Notes: a model not told the origin generated them from the sequence alone. DNA of 64,000 nt from Flavobacteriaceae bacterium MAR_2009_75 (GCA_002813285.1 PHTZ01000001.1:1983501-2047500); one strand, 5' to 3'. Shown: positions 1 through 11,562, counted from the first letter of the stretch. Translations and numbers: made by a program.

Positions 1-2971
1 CAATACCACCGTTAACAACATAAGCTGTTTTGGTGCTCAAGACGGTAGTATTGAAGTGGCCGTAACTGGCGGTACAGAATACCAATACAAGCTGGACTTC
101 TATGACGATTGGCAAGATTTGACAGGAAATAGCATTTTAATTAACAATGGAGGAGTGTACGATCTTTACATTCGTGACAAAAACACCACCTGCGAGGCTA
201 ATCCTATGTTGGATATTGTGGTTGAAGAACCTGAACAAATAACCATTACCCCTACCGTTCAGGATGTTAGTACCAATGGGGGAAATGACGGGGCAATTAC
301 AATTTCTGTTTCCGGTGGGCTTCCTGAGATTGACACCGACAAAAATTACACTTTTAGTTGGGAAGGCAAAGGACCTAACAACACTTCCTTCAGTAGCTCT
401 AGCCAGAATATTGGGGGACTAATTGAGGGACGCTATGAAATTACCGTATCAGACGATAATGGATGTTCTTCCATCCCCTTGGAAATAGAAATTACTCAAC
501 CCGGCCCCTTATCCATTAACAGCATTACCGTGGTCAACCAAATGAGCTGTGTTGCTGCCAACGATGCCATCATTACCGCTGATGTAGAGGGTACCTCGCC
601 CGTTACTTTTGATTGGTACCGAGATGGCTCTTTGTTTGTTCAGACCATAGATGTAAACACCATAGAAAACTTACCTCCTGGAGAGTATCAACTATTTCTA
701 AACGATGGTTCCGCTCCCAATGCTCTGGAGAGTGCAATTGTGACAATTGATGATATTAACGCCATCACAGCCAATATTGTCGCAACCGGCACCTGCCCCA
801 ACGCCAACGAAGGCAGTATCGTTATAAACAATATCCAAGGTGGTACTCCCGGATATAGTTACAGCATTGATGGTAATAACTTTCAACCCTCAGGCAATTT
901 CAGCTCTTTGAACGCCGGAAATTACACGGTTACCGTTCGTGATAGCAATGGATGTGAAATGGTGCAAACCGATGTGGTGGTAGATAGTTATCCCGAGATT
1001 CTTTTGGATAACGAAAACACTATTGTGCTTTCGGTCAGTGCCGAAGGAAGAAGCGATGGAGCCGTCTCCCCTATTTTTGAAGGTGGCGTACCACCTTTTA
1101 CTTATGAATGGACAGGGCCGAATGTAAACGGAACTAATACACAAGATGTCAGTGGCCTAATGGAGGGAAACTATTCAATTTTAGTCACAGATGCCAATGG
1201 CTGTGTTTTAAACGAGTCTTTTACCATTACCGAACCAGGTGAACTCATAGTTACCGCCTCTCAAACAGAATTTATTCCTTGTAGCGGGGATACTTTTGGA
1301 GAAATTACAGCACAAGTAATTGGCGGCGTAGCACCCTATGTTCTAGAGTGGTTTCAACAAATAAATGGTTCGGACACTAAATTGGAGGAAAATTCCAACT
1401 TATTGGTCGATTTAGGTCCGGGAAGTTACTTTCTTCGGGCTACCGATGCCAATGGAATTAGTACAGATTCGGAAATAGTGGTCATCACCGAACCGGATTT
1501 GCTTACAGGTTCTGTACTGAGCACTACCCCTATCTTATGTAGTGGAGAAGCGACAGGGGCTGTAGAAATTGCTTTTTCGGGTGGAACGGCTCCCTATGAA
1601 TTTTCATGGAGTAATGGGGAAACTACCCAAAACCTATTTAATGTTCCTGCAGGGGAATACACCCTGTTTATTTCAGATATTAACGGTTGTTATACGGAAA
1701 TCACGGCTATAATAGAAGCAGCACCAGATGCCTTACAAATTAGCAATAGTAACGTCATCAATGTTTCGGAATACAATACCAATGACGGTAGTATTTCAAT
1801 GGAATTGACAGGAGGGGCTTTTCCTTTTGATATTGAATGGACTCAACTATCAAACGGACTGGTAATAGGAGGCGGGGAAAATATTACCGACCTAGCGGCA
1901 GGCAGCTATCAGGTTGCCATTTCAGATGATAATGGTTGTCAGCTGACGGAAATCTTTGAAATCACCCAACCCGATATTGTTGAAGAAACCATCGTACAAC
2001 CTGCATGTGAAGGAGATACAAATGGAAGTATTTCCCTACTCGTGAATCAAGGTAATGGTACCTTCACCTACGACTGGAGTACGGGTGATACCACCAATGC
2101 CATTACCGAACTGGCACCAGGCAGCTATTCCGTAACCGTAACAGGGCTGGAAAACGGACCCATTACACGAATCTACTTAATCGAATACCCAAAACCGGTA
2201 GAAGTCGATTTAGGAGAAGACCAAACCTTATGCGTAAGTCAAGAATTGGCTTTAGATGCCAGTGTAGAAGACGAGGGCGCCCTATATAGTTGGACATCAA
2301 GTAACGGATTTACAAGTAATTCCCCTAGCATAAATATTACCCAAAGTGGCACTTATATGGTCACTGTAACCTCTTCTTCAGGATGTAAGGCAGAGGGTTC
2401 CATATCAGTAGATATAAGTACAGCGGAAATTAATGCGGAGTTGGCCGCCTCTACGCAGGCATTTGTAAATGAAACAATTATTGCCGTAGACATAAGCTAT
2501 CCGCTTCCTGATAAAATAGAATGGATATTTCCCGATGAGGCCATAATTGTTTCTTCGGATAACGACGAAGCTCAATTGCAGTTTAGTAAAGCCGGTGAAT
2601 ATGAGATTGGAATAATAACCTATAGGGGGGATTGTATAGCACAACAAACCAAAAAGATAATTATCAACCAATCGGATCCTACCGTAAAAGAGGAAGCAAC
2701 GGCTAATGGAAGTAAATTAGTTGAAGATTTTCTTATCTACCCTAATCCTACCAATGGGCAATTCACCGCTGATGTAAATATGACCGAACGGGGGAATGTC
2801 AGTATAAAAGTGTTTAGTTTGGCGAATAACGCGCTGATAGCTTCCAAAAAAGAGCGAGGTGCCTCGTTATATCAGGTTCCTTTTGATATTTCAGGGCTAC
2901 CGGCCGGAGTATACGCTGTTTTATTGGAAACTCCTTATGGAAAGACTTTAAGGAAAATAATAAAGAAATAA
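1..2971 (+). CDS. SprB-repeat cell-surface protein with type IX secretion sorting domain (5' end outside window)
   Basis: The reading frame is open from the first bases of the window, so this is the C-terminal part (about 990 residues) of a larger protein. It is built from roughly eight or nine tandem SprB-like modules of about 75-80 residues, each ending in a pattern like YxxxVxDxNGC. A PKD/Ig-like module follows, and the last ~75 residues form a type A type IX secretion sorting domain (IYPNPTNGQF at its start, ending KTLRKIIKK). Proteins of this form are exported by the type IX system and anchored on or released from the cell surface; SprB itself is the gliding adhesin of Flavobacterium johnsoniae. 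An adhesin or surface-filament role is therefore likely, but a specific ligand cannot be deduced. A strong hairpin terminator follows the stop codon. Confidence 0.88.
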   Translation, partial: NTTVNNISCFGAQDGSIEVAVTGGTEYQYKLDFYDDWQDLTGNSILINNGGVYDLYIRDKNTTCEANPMLDIVVEEPEQITITPTVQDVSTNGGNDGAITISVSGGLPEIDTDKNYTFSWEGKGPNNTSFSSSSQNIGGLIEGRYEITVSDDNGCSSIPLEIEITQPGPLSINSITVVNQMSCVAANDAIITADVEGTSPVTFDWYRDGSLFVQTIDVNTIENLPPGEYQLFLNDGSAPNALESAIVTIDDINAITANIVATGTCPNANEGSIVINNIQGGTPGYSYSIDGNNFQPSGNFSSLNAGNYTVTVRDSNGCEMVQTDVVVDSYPEILLDNENTIVLSVSAEGRSDGAVSPIFEGGVPPFTYEWTGPNVNGTNTQDVSGLMEGNYSILVTDANGCVLNESFTITEPGELIVTASQTEFIPCSGDTFGEITAQVIGGVAPYVLEWFQQINGSDTKLEENSNLLVDLGPGSYFLRATDANGISTDSEIVVITEPDLLTGSVLSTTPILCSGEATGAVEIAFSGGTAPYEFSWSNGETTQNLFNVPAGEYTLFISDINGCYTEITAIIEAAPDALQISNSNVINVSEYNTNDGSISMELTGGAFPFDIEWTQLSNGLVIGGGENITDLAAGSYQVAISDDNGCQLTEIFEITQPDIVEETIVQPACEGDTNGSISLLVNQGNGTFTYDWSTGDTTNAITELAPGSYSVTVTGLENGPITRIYLIEYPKPVEVDLGEDQTLCVSQELALDASVEDEGALYSWTSSNGFTSNSPSINITQSGTYMVTVTSSSGCKAEGSISVDISTAEINAELAASTQAFVNETIIAVDISYPLPDKIEWIFPDEAIIVSSDNDEAQLQFSKAGEYEIGIITYRGDCIAQQTKKIIINQSDPTVKEEATANGSKLVEDFLIYPNPTNGQFTADVNMTERGNVSIKVFSLANNALIASKKERGASLYQVPFDISGLPAGVYAVLLETPYGKTLRKIIKK

Positions 2972-2993
2972 TTTTTGATTCATACTCAAAACT

Positions 2994-3026
2994 AAAAATG
3001 CCCGAAGTATTTCTTCGGGCATTTTT
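2994..3026. terminator. Bidirectional intrinsic terminator
   Basis: A perfect 14-bp inverted repeat (AAAAATGCCCGAAG and its complement) surrounds a five-base loop, with T-runs on both strands. It lies between the convergent SprB-repeat gene and atpC and can serve both. Confidence 0.85.
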
Positions 3027-3048
3027 TAATTCTATTATTGGATAACAA

Positions 3049-3327
3049 TTAATCGGCCAAAACAATAACCTTATTGTCTTTCATTTCTACCGTTCCGCTA
3101 GTAATCGGTAAGATGGTTTTGCCGTCTGCATCTTTAGAAAACTTAGAGGTATAAGCCTCTTCAATTACAACGTTACCATCTACCTTCACATTACCTTCTT
3201 GCAACAAAGAAATAATCGGTTCGTGATTGTTAAGCATCTGAAACTCGCCATTCACACCCGGAACGGTTACCGAGGTAACTTCTCCCGAGAACAAGGTGGC
3301 TTCTGGTGAAACAATTTCTAAATACAT
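3049..3327 (-). CDS. atpC: F1Fo ATP synthase subunit epsilon (short form)
   Basis: This is the epsilon subunit of the F1 central stalk, which links subunit gamma to the c-ring. The 92 residues match the N-terminal beta-sandwich domain: it starts MYLEIVSPEATLF and contains the family pattern PGVNGEFQMLNNHEP. Many bacterial epsilon subunits are about 135 residues because of a C-terminal helical hairpin that can inhibit ATP hydrolysis; here the protein stops after the sandwich. The gene lies 71 nt downstream of atpD and is probably cotranscribed from the promoter at 4980-4987. The other ATP synthase genes are not in this window, as expected for flavobacteria, where atpDC is separate from the main atp cluster. 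Confidence 0.93.
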   Translation of the reverse strand: MYLEIVSPEATLFSGEVTSVTVPGVNGEFQMLNNHEPIISLLQEGNVKVDGNVVIEEAYTSKFSKDADGKTILPITSGTVEMKDNKVIVLAD

Positions 3328-3398
3328 TTCTTTTTAGTTATAAGTTTTAAGTCAAAAGCCAAAGTATCCTAAACTTTGAACTAATAACTATTAACTAA

Positions 3399-4906
<1,508 letters not shown>

Positions 4907-4979
4907 TACCTTATCAGTTTAAAAATTCAATTGATTAACTATTGATAGACAGGTTTTTTCACCTGTGTTTTTCAGGGTG

Positions 4980-4987
4980 CAAAGGTA
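4980..4987 (-). promoter_or_regulatory. Putative -7 promoter element of atpD-atpC
   Basis: The minus strand reads TACCTTTGC, matching the Bacteroidota -7 consensus TAnnTTTG. It lies about 74 nt upstream of the atpD start codon. No convincing TTG -33 element is seen at the right distance, so the assignment rests on the -7 box alone. Confidence 0.5.
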
Positions 4988-5034
4988 GGTTTTTCAACTT
5001 TAATTGAAAACTACTTTGCACTCTTTTTTAAGCA

Positions 5035-5068
5035 TAAAAAACGGCGCTCTACAACAGCACCGTTTTTT
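5035..5068 (-). terminator. Intrinsic terminator downstream of the SGNH hydrolase gene
   Basis: An imperfect hairpin (AAAACGG.GCT paired with AGC.CCGTTTT) is flanked by an A-run on one side and a T-run on the other. It lies just after the SGNH hydrolase gene and upstream of the atpD promoter. Confidence 0.7.
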
Positions 5069-5088
5069 GTTGATTTTCAAACAATAAA

Positions 5089-6705
5089 CTATCTCAACAT
5101 GGGAGAATAATTTGTAGGATAATTACCTATATCGTACAAAGAGCCCGAAGTCTCAAAATTAGATTCGTAAGTGGCATCTATCGCTTTCATAAATTCATTG
5201 GCCAACAAAGCATAACCTCTAGCCGTGGGGTGTACACCATCTAATGAAAATGCCCCGCCCATAACCAAGTTAGAGGTTAGAGTGTAATCGCCATCGGTTA
5301 CACCACCATTGGCCAAATCTTGCATCAAGGCATTGGCATCAACAAATGCCAAACCTGCACTTGAAGCGGCTGCCGATATAGTTGCATTAAAACCGTCCGT
5401 AGCCGTTTTTATTTCCGCTTGTTCTTCTGGTGTCAATACCCATTTATCACCTAGAGGTAATGTAATACCATTGGTTGAAAATTGCGCGGCCATTGCTTCG
5501 GGGAACCCAAAACCTTTAAGAGCATTCAAAGAAAACTCATCAACTTCACCTATTACCCTTCGACTAGATAACACCAATAAGTCATTTTCATTGGCCAATC
5601 TAGCTTGGCCATAAGCATTACCCATGAGAGTGGCCACCGTGGGCGCTTGCTCGGCAGATAAACCTAATTGCTGTACGAAACCTGGGAAGGCAGGGTTGGC
5701 ATTTAAAACCCCGGTAATCTGTTCTGAAAGATTCACTAAATCCTCATCTAAAATTACTACAGCATTATTTACCGAATCATTAAAGGTAATGGCACGTTCT
5801 GGTTGGCCCAAAAAATCATAAACCTGGTTCAATGCACCAAAAAAGGCATTTAAGGTAGGCACTAAGTCGGCAAAATTATTTTCCGCTGGATTGATAGGAT
5901 CATGAGTAACAGTTGTAAAATGCGGTATGGTCGTTACGTAAGGAATATTGGCCATAACGCCCTTGGCTCCGGAAGATGTTAAAGTGGCTACCAATCCATT
6001 GACAACCTCATTAAACAGGGCTTGATCTGTAATCGGATTTGAACCATCACCACCAGAGGTTGCATAGCCCAACACATCATTGTTACCCGCCCAGAGGGTA
6101 AAAAAGGTAGGCGATTGTGCCATTGCCAATTCCAAAATACTCGCATTTGGGGTACTTCCGGTCATACGAACGAAATATGGATTAGCGAGTTTTGCTTCCA
6201 AGTTGCCTATATTACCGTATCCATTAAATAGCAAATGAAAACTTTTGGCCCCGGGAACTCCTAAATTATTAAAAGTCCCACTAGGGTTATTCAAAACAAT
6301 ATCGGTAGTCGGCTCGATAGGTCCTACGACATCTTCCAAATCTTCAGGTCCGGCACCGCCAAAAACCAAACGAGGGTCAAAACCATCTATTCGAGCACCA
6401 CCGGCGAGAAGTCCACCGATATTATCGCTAGCCAGTGGTTGTGCAAATTCACCACCGCCTGCTAGAGAAAACTTTGCTGCCAACAGATTTGGCATGGAGT
6501 TCTGTTGCCCCGCAATAAAAAGAGCATTATCGGTAAAGCCAGCGGTAAGCGAATTTCCTAAAGAGACGAAGGTTGAAAAATCAGCAGAACCTGAAGTAAG
6601 CTCAGGGGTTTCTTCGACCATTTCCACTTCCTCAAAATCTGATTCTTCATTACATGCCATAAAAAGGCATGAAACGGCCCAAAGGGCAATATATCTAATT
6701 TTCAT
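5089..6705 (-). CDS. SGNH/GDSL-family hydrolase, outer-membrane lipoprotein
   Basis: This is a predicted secreted lipase/esterase-type hydrolase of 538 residues. The chosen ATG at 6705 (a second ATG lies at 6708) gives a lipoprotein signal ending FMAC, with Cys18 as the lipidated residue; a longer upstream in-frame extension would overlap the TonB receptor gene and hide the signal. SGNH blocks are visible: GNSLT near residue 52 (nucleophile Ser), NLGVPG (Gly block), GNND (Asn block) and DGVHP near the C terminus (catalytic Asp/His). The start lies 7-10 nt after the stop of the upstream TonB receptor gene, so the two form an operon. A joint role in hydrolysing a lipid- or ester-containing substrate at the surface and importing the product is likely; the substrate is unknown. 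Confidence 0.85.
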   Translation of the reverse strand: MKIRYIALWAVSCLFMACNEESDFEEVEMVEETPELTSGSADFSTFVSLGNSLTAGFTDNALFIAGQQNSMPNLLAAKFSLAGGGEFAQPLASDNIGGLLAGGARIDGFDPRLVFGGAGPEDLEDVVGPIEPTTDIVLNNPSGTFNNLGVPGAKSFHLLFNGYGNIGNLEAKLANPYFVRMTGSTPNASILELAMAQSPTFFTLWAGNNDVLGYATSGGDGSNPITDQALFNEVVNGLVATLTSSGAKGVMANIPYVTTIPHFTTVTHDPINPAENNFADLVPTLNAFFGALNQVYDFLGQPERAITFNDSVNNAVVILDEDLVNLSEQITGVLNANPAFPGFVQQLGLSAEQAPTVATLMGNAYGQARLANENDLLVLSSRRVIGEVDEFSLNALKGFGFPEAMAAQFSTNGITLPLGDKWVLTPEEQAEIKTATDGFNATISAAASSAGLAFVDANALMQDLANGGVTDGDYTLTSNLVMGGAFSLDGVHPTARGYALLANEFMKAIDATYESNFETSGSLYDIGNYPTNYSPMLR

Positions 6706-6715
6706 CATCGTAATA

Positions 6716-9523
6716 TTATAAGTTATTGATTGTCCATGACAAGTAGTACATAGAGCCGATAAAACCGGTTCCGAATGCCGTGAAATACTCATCGCCCAAA
6801 AGATTGGTCGCTCCGGCTTTAAAGGCAGATTTGATACCAGGAATTCTATAACTGATCTGTGCATCTAACACATGAAATTCAGGAACCACACCATTACCAA
6901 ACGTAGCTTCCCAAAAATAATCATCACTAAAGCGGTAGGCCAGATTAAATCCGAAATTCTTGAAAAGATCAGTATTTCCTAAAGAAGCCTTGAATTTATG
7001 TTCTGGAGTATTGAAGTTACTCATGAAGTCTGGATTGGCTTCTTGGTCAAAATCTTGTTTGGCGAAGGTATAACTTCCGCTTAAGTCAAAGCCTCCAAAA
7101 ATTTGTGCTGTTAAACCCAAGGAAGCACCATAAGAACCTATGTTCACTTCAGAGTTGGTATAGGCACTGTACGCCTGAAAGTCATCATTGGCGATTGCCG
7201 CCACAGAAAGTGAGCCATCACCAACCGATCCGTAATAAGGTGCTATCACAACTTCTTGAGAAATAAAATCTTTATACTGGTTATAATAAGCACTAAAGTC
7301 AACCACCAGCTTATCAATCTTTCCGCGGTAACCCACTTCTACTGAAGTAACCTGTTCTGGCTTAACTATGCTCGGATTGGCAATTTCTAAATCTGCGGGA
7401 TTACCAGTTTCACCCAGTCGTTGAACCGAACTTAGCGTATAAGAATTCTCATAGGCCACCCTACCTGTCTGAGTAATCGTAGCCGGTTGTTGAAAATTCG
7501 CTTGAGCCGCCCCACTTACTTCAAATTCTCTAGAGTAACGATCAAGGTTATCAGGAGCAGAACCTATCAAAATTGCGCGACCTGCGTCTAGACCGATAAA
7601 CAAATCTTGCGTAGTCGGATTTCTAAACCCTGTTTGAACCGAAGCCCTAATATTATGGTCTCTATTCAAGGTCAAACCTGCAGAAAGTCTTGGAGAAAAG
7701 AATCCGTCAAAAAATTCAGACTTATCGTAACGAACTGATCCCGTCAACTTTAAGTTCATGTCTTCAGTGAAGTCAAAACCTTTTTGAATCTGAGTATATA
7801 TACCGAATTCTGAATAGTCTATAGCACCATCATAATCTGTATATATAGTTCCGAAAGAGTTCAAACTATATCTGCGATATGAACCACCCACCTGAATATC
7901 GGCAAAATCGGTTAAGTGACTGAAGTTATAATTACCATCGGCGTGATAGTACTTTGAGGCATCTCTAAATTGAGAACCGGTCGAAAGGTCAGGATCATTA
8001 ACACTTCTATTAAATGCCGCTTCAAATTCTGGAGTGCCCGGTTCGAAACGACCAGATTCAGCTTGGGCCCTGGCTACTGCATGGGCTTGTTCATTGCTTG
8101 CTCCACCTAATGTAGCCTGTACATAAGCCCCTGTATACTCACCGAACCACGTCTCATCATCTTTCCAAGCCCTATTGATGTTAATTCCGGTGAAAACCAT
8201 GTCATAAGAATCACCAGCCTTATCGGCAACGATATATCCTCTTAGAAAAAAATTATCATTTCTAAACTCTAACTTATGCTGTTCTTGAAAGAAATTAGCG
8301 ATACTGTATCGGTTTGTACCTTGGTAAATGGTAGACCCGGTACCTACCTTACCCACATACGACACTTCAAAGTCATTTTCCCATGGGCGATAGTATAGAC
8401 CCCAATCAGCTTTGACACTTTCTGCATTGTAATTAGTCAAGTGACGTTCGTTGTAGCCCGTTCGGCTCACTTCGACAGAGGGCACCAAGGCATTGGCACC
8501 TGCTGGCAAAAAGGGTGCGCCCGTATCAGGGTTAATAGTGGTTTCCAATGTTTCGGCTACACTTTTTATATCTGCGGAAACCTCATCACCATAGACATTG
8601 ATACCATCGTAGTTCAAATCGGCACGCGTACCACCTACAGTGGTTTTATCTACCTCACTAGTAGCTGCCCAATCAGTTCCTTTCAGATAACCGAAATTCA
8701 CTTTACCAGCAAATTTTTCACTGAACTTATAAGCTCCCCGTATTCCAAAATCGGTATAAGGATTATCACCGGCAGCTTCTTGGCTGGTCATACCTCTTTT
8801 TACATAACCGCTTAATCCCTGATGATCGAAAGGGTTTTTACTTCTCATGAAAAGGATTCCGTTAAAGGCGTTTGCGCCATACAATGCAGAAGATGCCCCG
8901 GGGAGCAATTCTACGCTCTGCACATCGGTTTCGATCATACCGACCAAGTTTCCTATAGGAAAGTTAAGCGCAGGCGTTGAGTTATCCATACCATCGACCA
9001 ATTGCATAAATCGTGCATTGGCAAATGTTGCAAAACCCCTAGTATTGACTGATTTAAATGTCAAACTATTGGTATTTACGTCTACACCCTTTAGGTTTTC
9101 CAATCCATCATAAAAATCTGCTGAAGCGGTATTCTTAATATCTTGAAGTCCGAAACGTTCAACCGTTACCGGAGATTCAAAAATACGCTCAGGAGTTCGA
9201 GAGGCCGAAATGACCACTTCATCTAAAAAAGTCTGGGCTTCTGCCAGAGTAATGGTAAGTGTTTGATTATTTGAAGTTACCTCTTCGGTAACCTCAGAAT
9301 ACCCAATACTTGTAATAGTTAACTGAAAAGGGGGGACTTCAGAAGTTTCTAGTGTAAAATTCCCATCGAAATCGGCGGTGGTTCCTATCGTTTTTCCTGT
9401 GATAATGATATTCGCACCGGGAATTGGCTCATTGTTCTGATCTACCACTTTTCCGTCCACCGTTGTTTGAGAGTAACTAAAGCCCCCAACCAACAGCAAT
9501 GCCAAAAATAGTACTGTCTTCAT
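6716..9523 (-). CDS. TonB-dependent outer-membrane receptor with carboxypeptidase-regulatory-like N-terminal domain
   Basis: This 935-residue outer-membrane transporter is energised by TonB-ExbBD. It has a signal peptide (residues 1-18, ending FSYS), a carboxypeptidase-regulatory-like beta-sandwich (about 20-105, with VVDQNNEPIPGANI and DFDGNFTL), a plug domain (about 115-230, with GFATFANARF and ALYGANAFNG) and a long 22-strand-type beta-barrel. It ends in an aromatic-rich strand (YYLSWTINNL). No SusD-like partner is adjacent; the partner gene is the SGNH hydrolase lipoprotein directly downstream. The receptor may import a lipid-derived or esterified nutrient. The ligand cannot be read from the sequence. 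Confidence 0.9.
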   Translation of the reverse strand: MKTVLFLALLLVGGFSYSQTTVDGKVVDQNNEPIPGANIIITGKTIGTTADFDGNFTLETSEVPPFQLTITSIGYSEVTEEVTSNNQTLTITLAEAQTFLDEVVISASRTPERIFESPVTVERFGLQDIKNTASADFYDGLENLKGVDVNTNSLTFKSVNTRGFATFANARFMQLVDGMDNSTPALNFPIGNLVGMIETDVQSVELLPGASSALYGANAFNGILFMRSKNPFDHQGLSGYVKRGMTSQEAAGDNPYTDFGIRGAYKFSEKFAGKVNFGYLKGTDWAATSEVDKTTVGGTRADLNYDGINVYGDEVSADIKSVAETLETTINPDTGAPFLPAGANALVPSVEVSRTGYNERHLTNYNAESVKADWGLYYRPWENDFEVSYVGKVGTGSTIYQGTNRYSIANFFQEQHKLEFRNDNFFLRGYIVADKAGDSYDMVFTGININRAWKDDETWFGEYTGAYVQATLGGASNEQAHAVARAQAESGRFEPGTPEFEAAFNRSVNDPDLSTGSQFRDASKYYHADGNYNFSHLTDFADIQVGGSYRRYSLNSFGTIYTDYDGAIDYSEFGIYTQIQKGFDFTEDMNLKLTGSVRYDKSEFFDGFFSPRLSAGLTLNRDHNIRASVQTGFRNPTTQDLFIGLDAGRAILIGSAPDNLDRYSREFEVSGAAQANFQQPATITQTGRVAYENSYTLSSVQRLGETGNPADLEIANPSIVKPEQVTSVEVGYRGKIDKLVVDFSAYYNQYKDFISQEVVIAPYYGSVGDGSLSVAAIANDDFQAYSAYTNSEVNIGSYGASLGLTAQIFGGFDLSGSYTFAKQDFDQEANPDFMSNFNTPEHKFKASLGNTDLFKNFGFNLAYRFSDDYFWEATFGNGVVPEFHVLDAQISYRIPGIKSAFKAGATNLLGDEYFTAFGTGFIGSMYYLSWTINNL

Positions 9524-9658
9524 GTTAAGTTTAAGTTAAAAAGGTTCGTATTGGCAAGTTACATTTTTTTTTATACCGAAAATCATAAAATGAAAAAAAT
9601 TATGCATGCATAATACATTTTTAATAAATGAACCTTTCTTTTTTTAGGAAATCACCAA

Positions 9659-9684
9659 TAAAAAAAGCCATGGATTTCCATGGC
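9659..9684 (-). terminator. Intrinsic terminator of glmS
   Basis: The perfect hairpin GCCATGG-N4-CCATGGC is followed on the minus strand by a run of seven T. It lies about 30 nt after the glmS stop codon. Confidence 0.8.
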
Positions 9685-9714
9685 CTGTATTTTAAAACTG
9701 TGATTTTGTAATTA

Positions 9715-11562
9715 TTATTCTACGGTTACCGATTTTGCTAGGTTTCGGGGTTGATCTACATTACAACCTCTCATTACGGCAATATGGTACGATAACAACT
9801 GTAATGGTATGGTCGTCAGCAAAGGCGTAAGACTTTCAAAGGTTTCCGGCACTTCGATCACGTGGTCGGCAAGCTCGGTAACCTGTTCATCCCCTTCTGT
9901 AACAATTGCAATAATTTTACCTTTTCTAGATTTAATCTCTTGAATATTACTTACCACTTTCTCGTAATGCCCTTTTTTTGTAGCTATAACAAAAACTGGC
10001 ATCTGATCATCAATCAAAGCGATAGGCCCATGCTTCATTTCTGCAGCCGGATATCCTTCTGCATGTATGTAACTAATTTCTTTTAATTTAAGAGCTCCCT
10101 CTAAGGCTACGGGGAAATTATATCCCCGACCTAAATAAAGACAATTTGTAGAGTCCTTATAGACATTGGAAATAATCTCAACTAAAGGATTAGACTCCAA
10201 GGCCTTTTCGACTTTGGAAGGAATAGCCTCCAACTCCGTTAAAAACTCGTGGAATTTCGACTCGGACAACTCTCCTTTCTCCTTAGCTAATTTTAGTGCA
10301 ATTAATGTTAGTACAGTTATTTGGGTAGTAAAGGCTTTAGTAGATGCCACCCCTATCTCTGGACCAGCATGGGTATAAGCTCCCGCATCCGTCTCTCTTG
10401 CAATTGATGAGCCGACGACGTTACAGACTCCAAAAACGAAAGCACCTTTCTCTTTAGCCAACTTAATAGCGGCCAAAGTATCGGCAGTTTCACCGGACTG
10501 AGAAATAGCAATGAGCACATCTTTATCGGTAATGACAGGATTTCTATACCGGAATTCAGAAGCGTACTCCACCTCTACGGGCACACGCACCAAATCTTCA
10601 AAAATATATTCCGCTACTAAACCTGCATGCCAAGATGTACCACAGGCAACTATAATTATACGATTAGCATTCAAAAACTTTTCTAGGTTATCGTCTATAC
10701 CAGCCATTTTAATAATACCCTGATTAGCACGCAACCTACCGCGATAAGTGTCTAAAATAGCTCGTGGTTGCTCGTAAATCTCCTTGAGCATAAAATGGTC
10801 GTATCCACCTTTCTCGATTTGTTCAATATTCATCTTAAGTTCGAGAATATTCGGGTACGCAATGGCATCATCTTTCACCTTGCGTAATTTTATTTCTTTC
10901 CCCAATCTAATAATGGCCATTTCTTCATCGGCCAAATAAACTGCATTATTCGTGTATTCTATGAATGGAGATGCATCGGAAGCGATAAAGAATTCGTTTT
11001 CGCCTACCCCGATTGCCAATGGACTTCCTAATTTTGCAACAACAATTTCATCTGGCTTCTTCTTATCAAAAACTGCAATCGCATAAGCGCCAACCACTTC
11101 GTTCAAGGCAATTTGAACTGCCTTTCCTAATTTAACATCTTCTTGCTTTTTTACCTCCTCTATTAAATTCACCAACACTTCTGTATCGGTATCGGACACA
11201 AAAGTATATCCCCTTTTTATGAGCTCTTTTTTAATAGACTCGTAATTCTCGATTATACCATTATGAATAATCACCAAATCACCTGAGTTCGAGTAATGCG
11301 GGTGTGAGTTGACATCGTTCGGCACACCGTGCGTTGCCCAACGAGTATGCCCCATACCTAAAGTTCCACTAGTAGAAATGTCATTGTCAGCTTTATTCTT
11401 AAGATCTTCAACCTTTCCTTTGGTTTTAGAAAGATTAATCTCATTACCATCGTAAAGAGCGATACCGGCACTGTCATAGCCACGGTATTCTAATCTTCTT
11501 AACCCCTTTATTATAATGGGATAAGCCTCCCTATGACCAATATAACCTACTATTCCACACAT
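9715..11562 (-). CDS. glmS: Glutamine--fructose-6-phosphate aminotransferase (isomerizing)
   Basis: GlmS converts fructose-6-phosphate and glutamine to glucosamine-6-phosphate, the first step to UDP-GlcNAc for peptidoglycan and lipopolysaccharide. The 615 residues have the standard layout. The N-terminal Ntn glutaminase domain starts MCGIVGYIG, with Cys2 the nucleophile after Met removal, and contains GHTRWATHG. Two SIS sugar-isomerase domains follow (about 285-425 and 455-600), with ACGTSWHAG, SQSGETADT and the C-terminal DQPRNLAKSVTVE. No glmS ribozyme-like structure was recognised in the 5' region, as expected outside Firmicutes. A -7-like box TAAATTTG lies 42-49 nt upstream of the start. 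Confidence 0.97.
   Translation of the reverse strand: MCGIVGYIGHREAYPIIIKGLRRLEYRGYDSAGIALYDGNEINLSKTKGKVEDLKNKADNDISTSGTLGMGHTRWATHGVPNDVNSHPHYSNSGDLVIIHNGIIENYESIKKELIKRGYTFVSDTDTEVLVNLIEEVKKQEDVKLGKAVQIALNEVVGAYAIAVFDKKKPDEIVVAKLGSPLAIGVGENEFFIASDASPFIEYTNNAVYLADEEMAIIRLGKEIKLRKVKDDAIAYPNILELKMNIEQIEKGGYDHFMLKEIYEQPRAILDTYRGRLRANQGIIKMAGIDDNLEKFLNANRIIIVACGTSWHAGLVAEYIFEDLVRVPVEVEYASEFRYRNPVITDKDVLIAISQSGETADTLAAIKLAKEKGAFVFGVCNVVGSSIARETDAGAYTHAGPEIGVASTKAFTTQITVLTLIALKLAKEKGELSESKFHEFLTELEAIPSKVEKALESNPLVEIISNVYKDSTNCLYLGRGYNFPVALEGALKLKEISYIHAEGYPAAEMKHGPIALIDDQMPVFVIATKKGHYEKVVSNIQEIKSRKGKIIAIVTEGDEQVTELADHVIEVPETFESLTPLLTTIPLQLLSYHIAVMRGCNVDQPRNLAKSVTVE

Noticed and set aside
6245-6721. 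158-codon plus-strand ORF inside the SGNH hydrolase gene
   Set aside because: It is antisense to a well-supported gene with catalytic motifs and has no domain similarity of its own.
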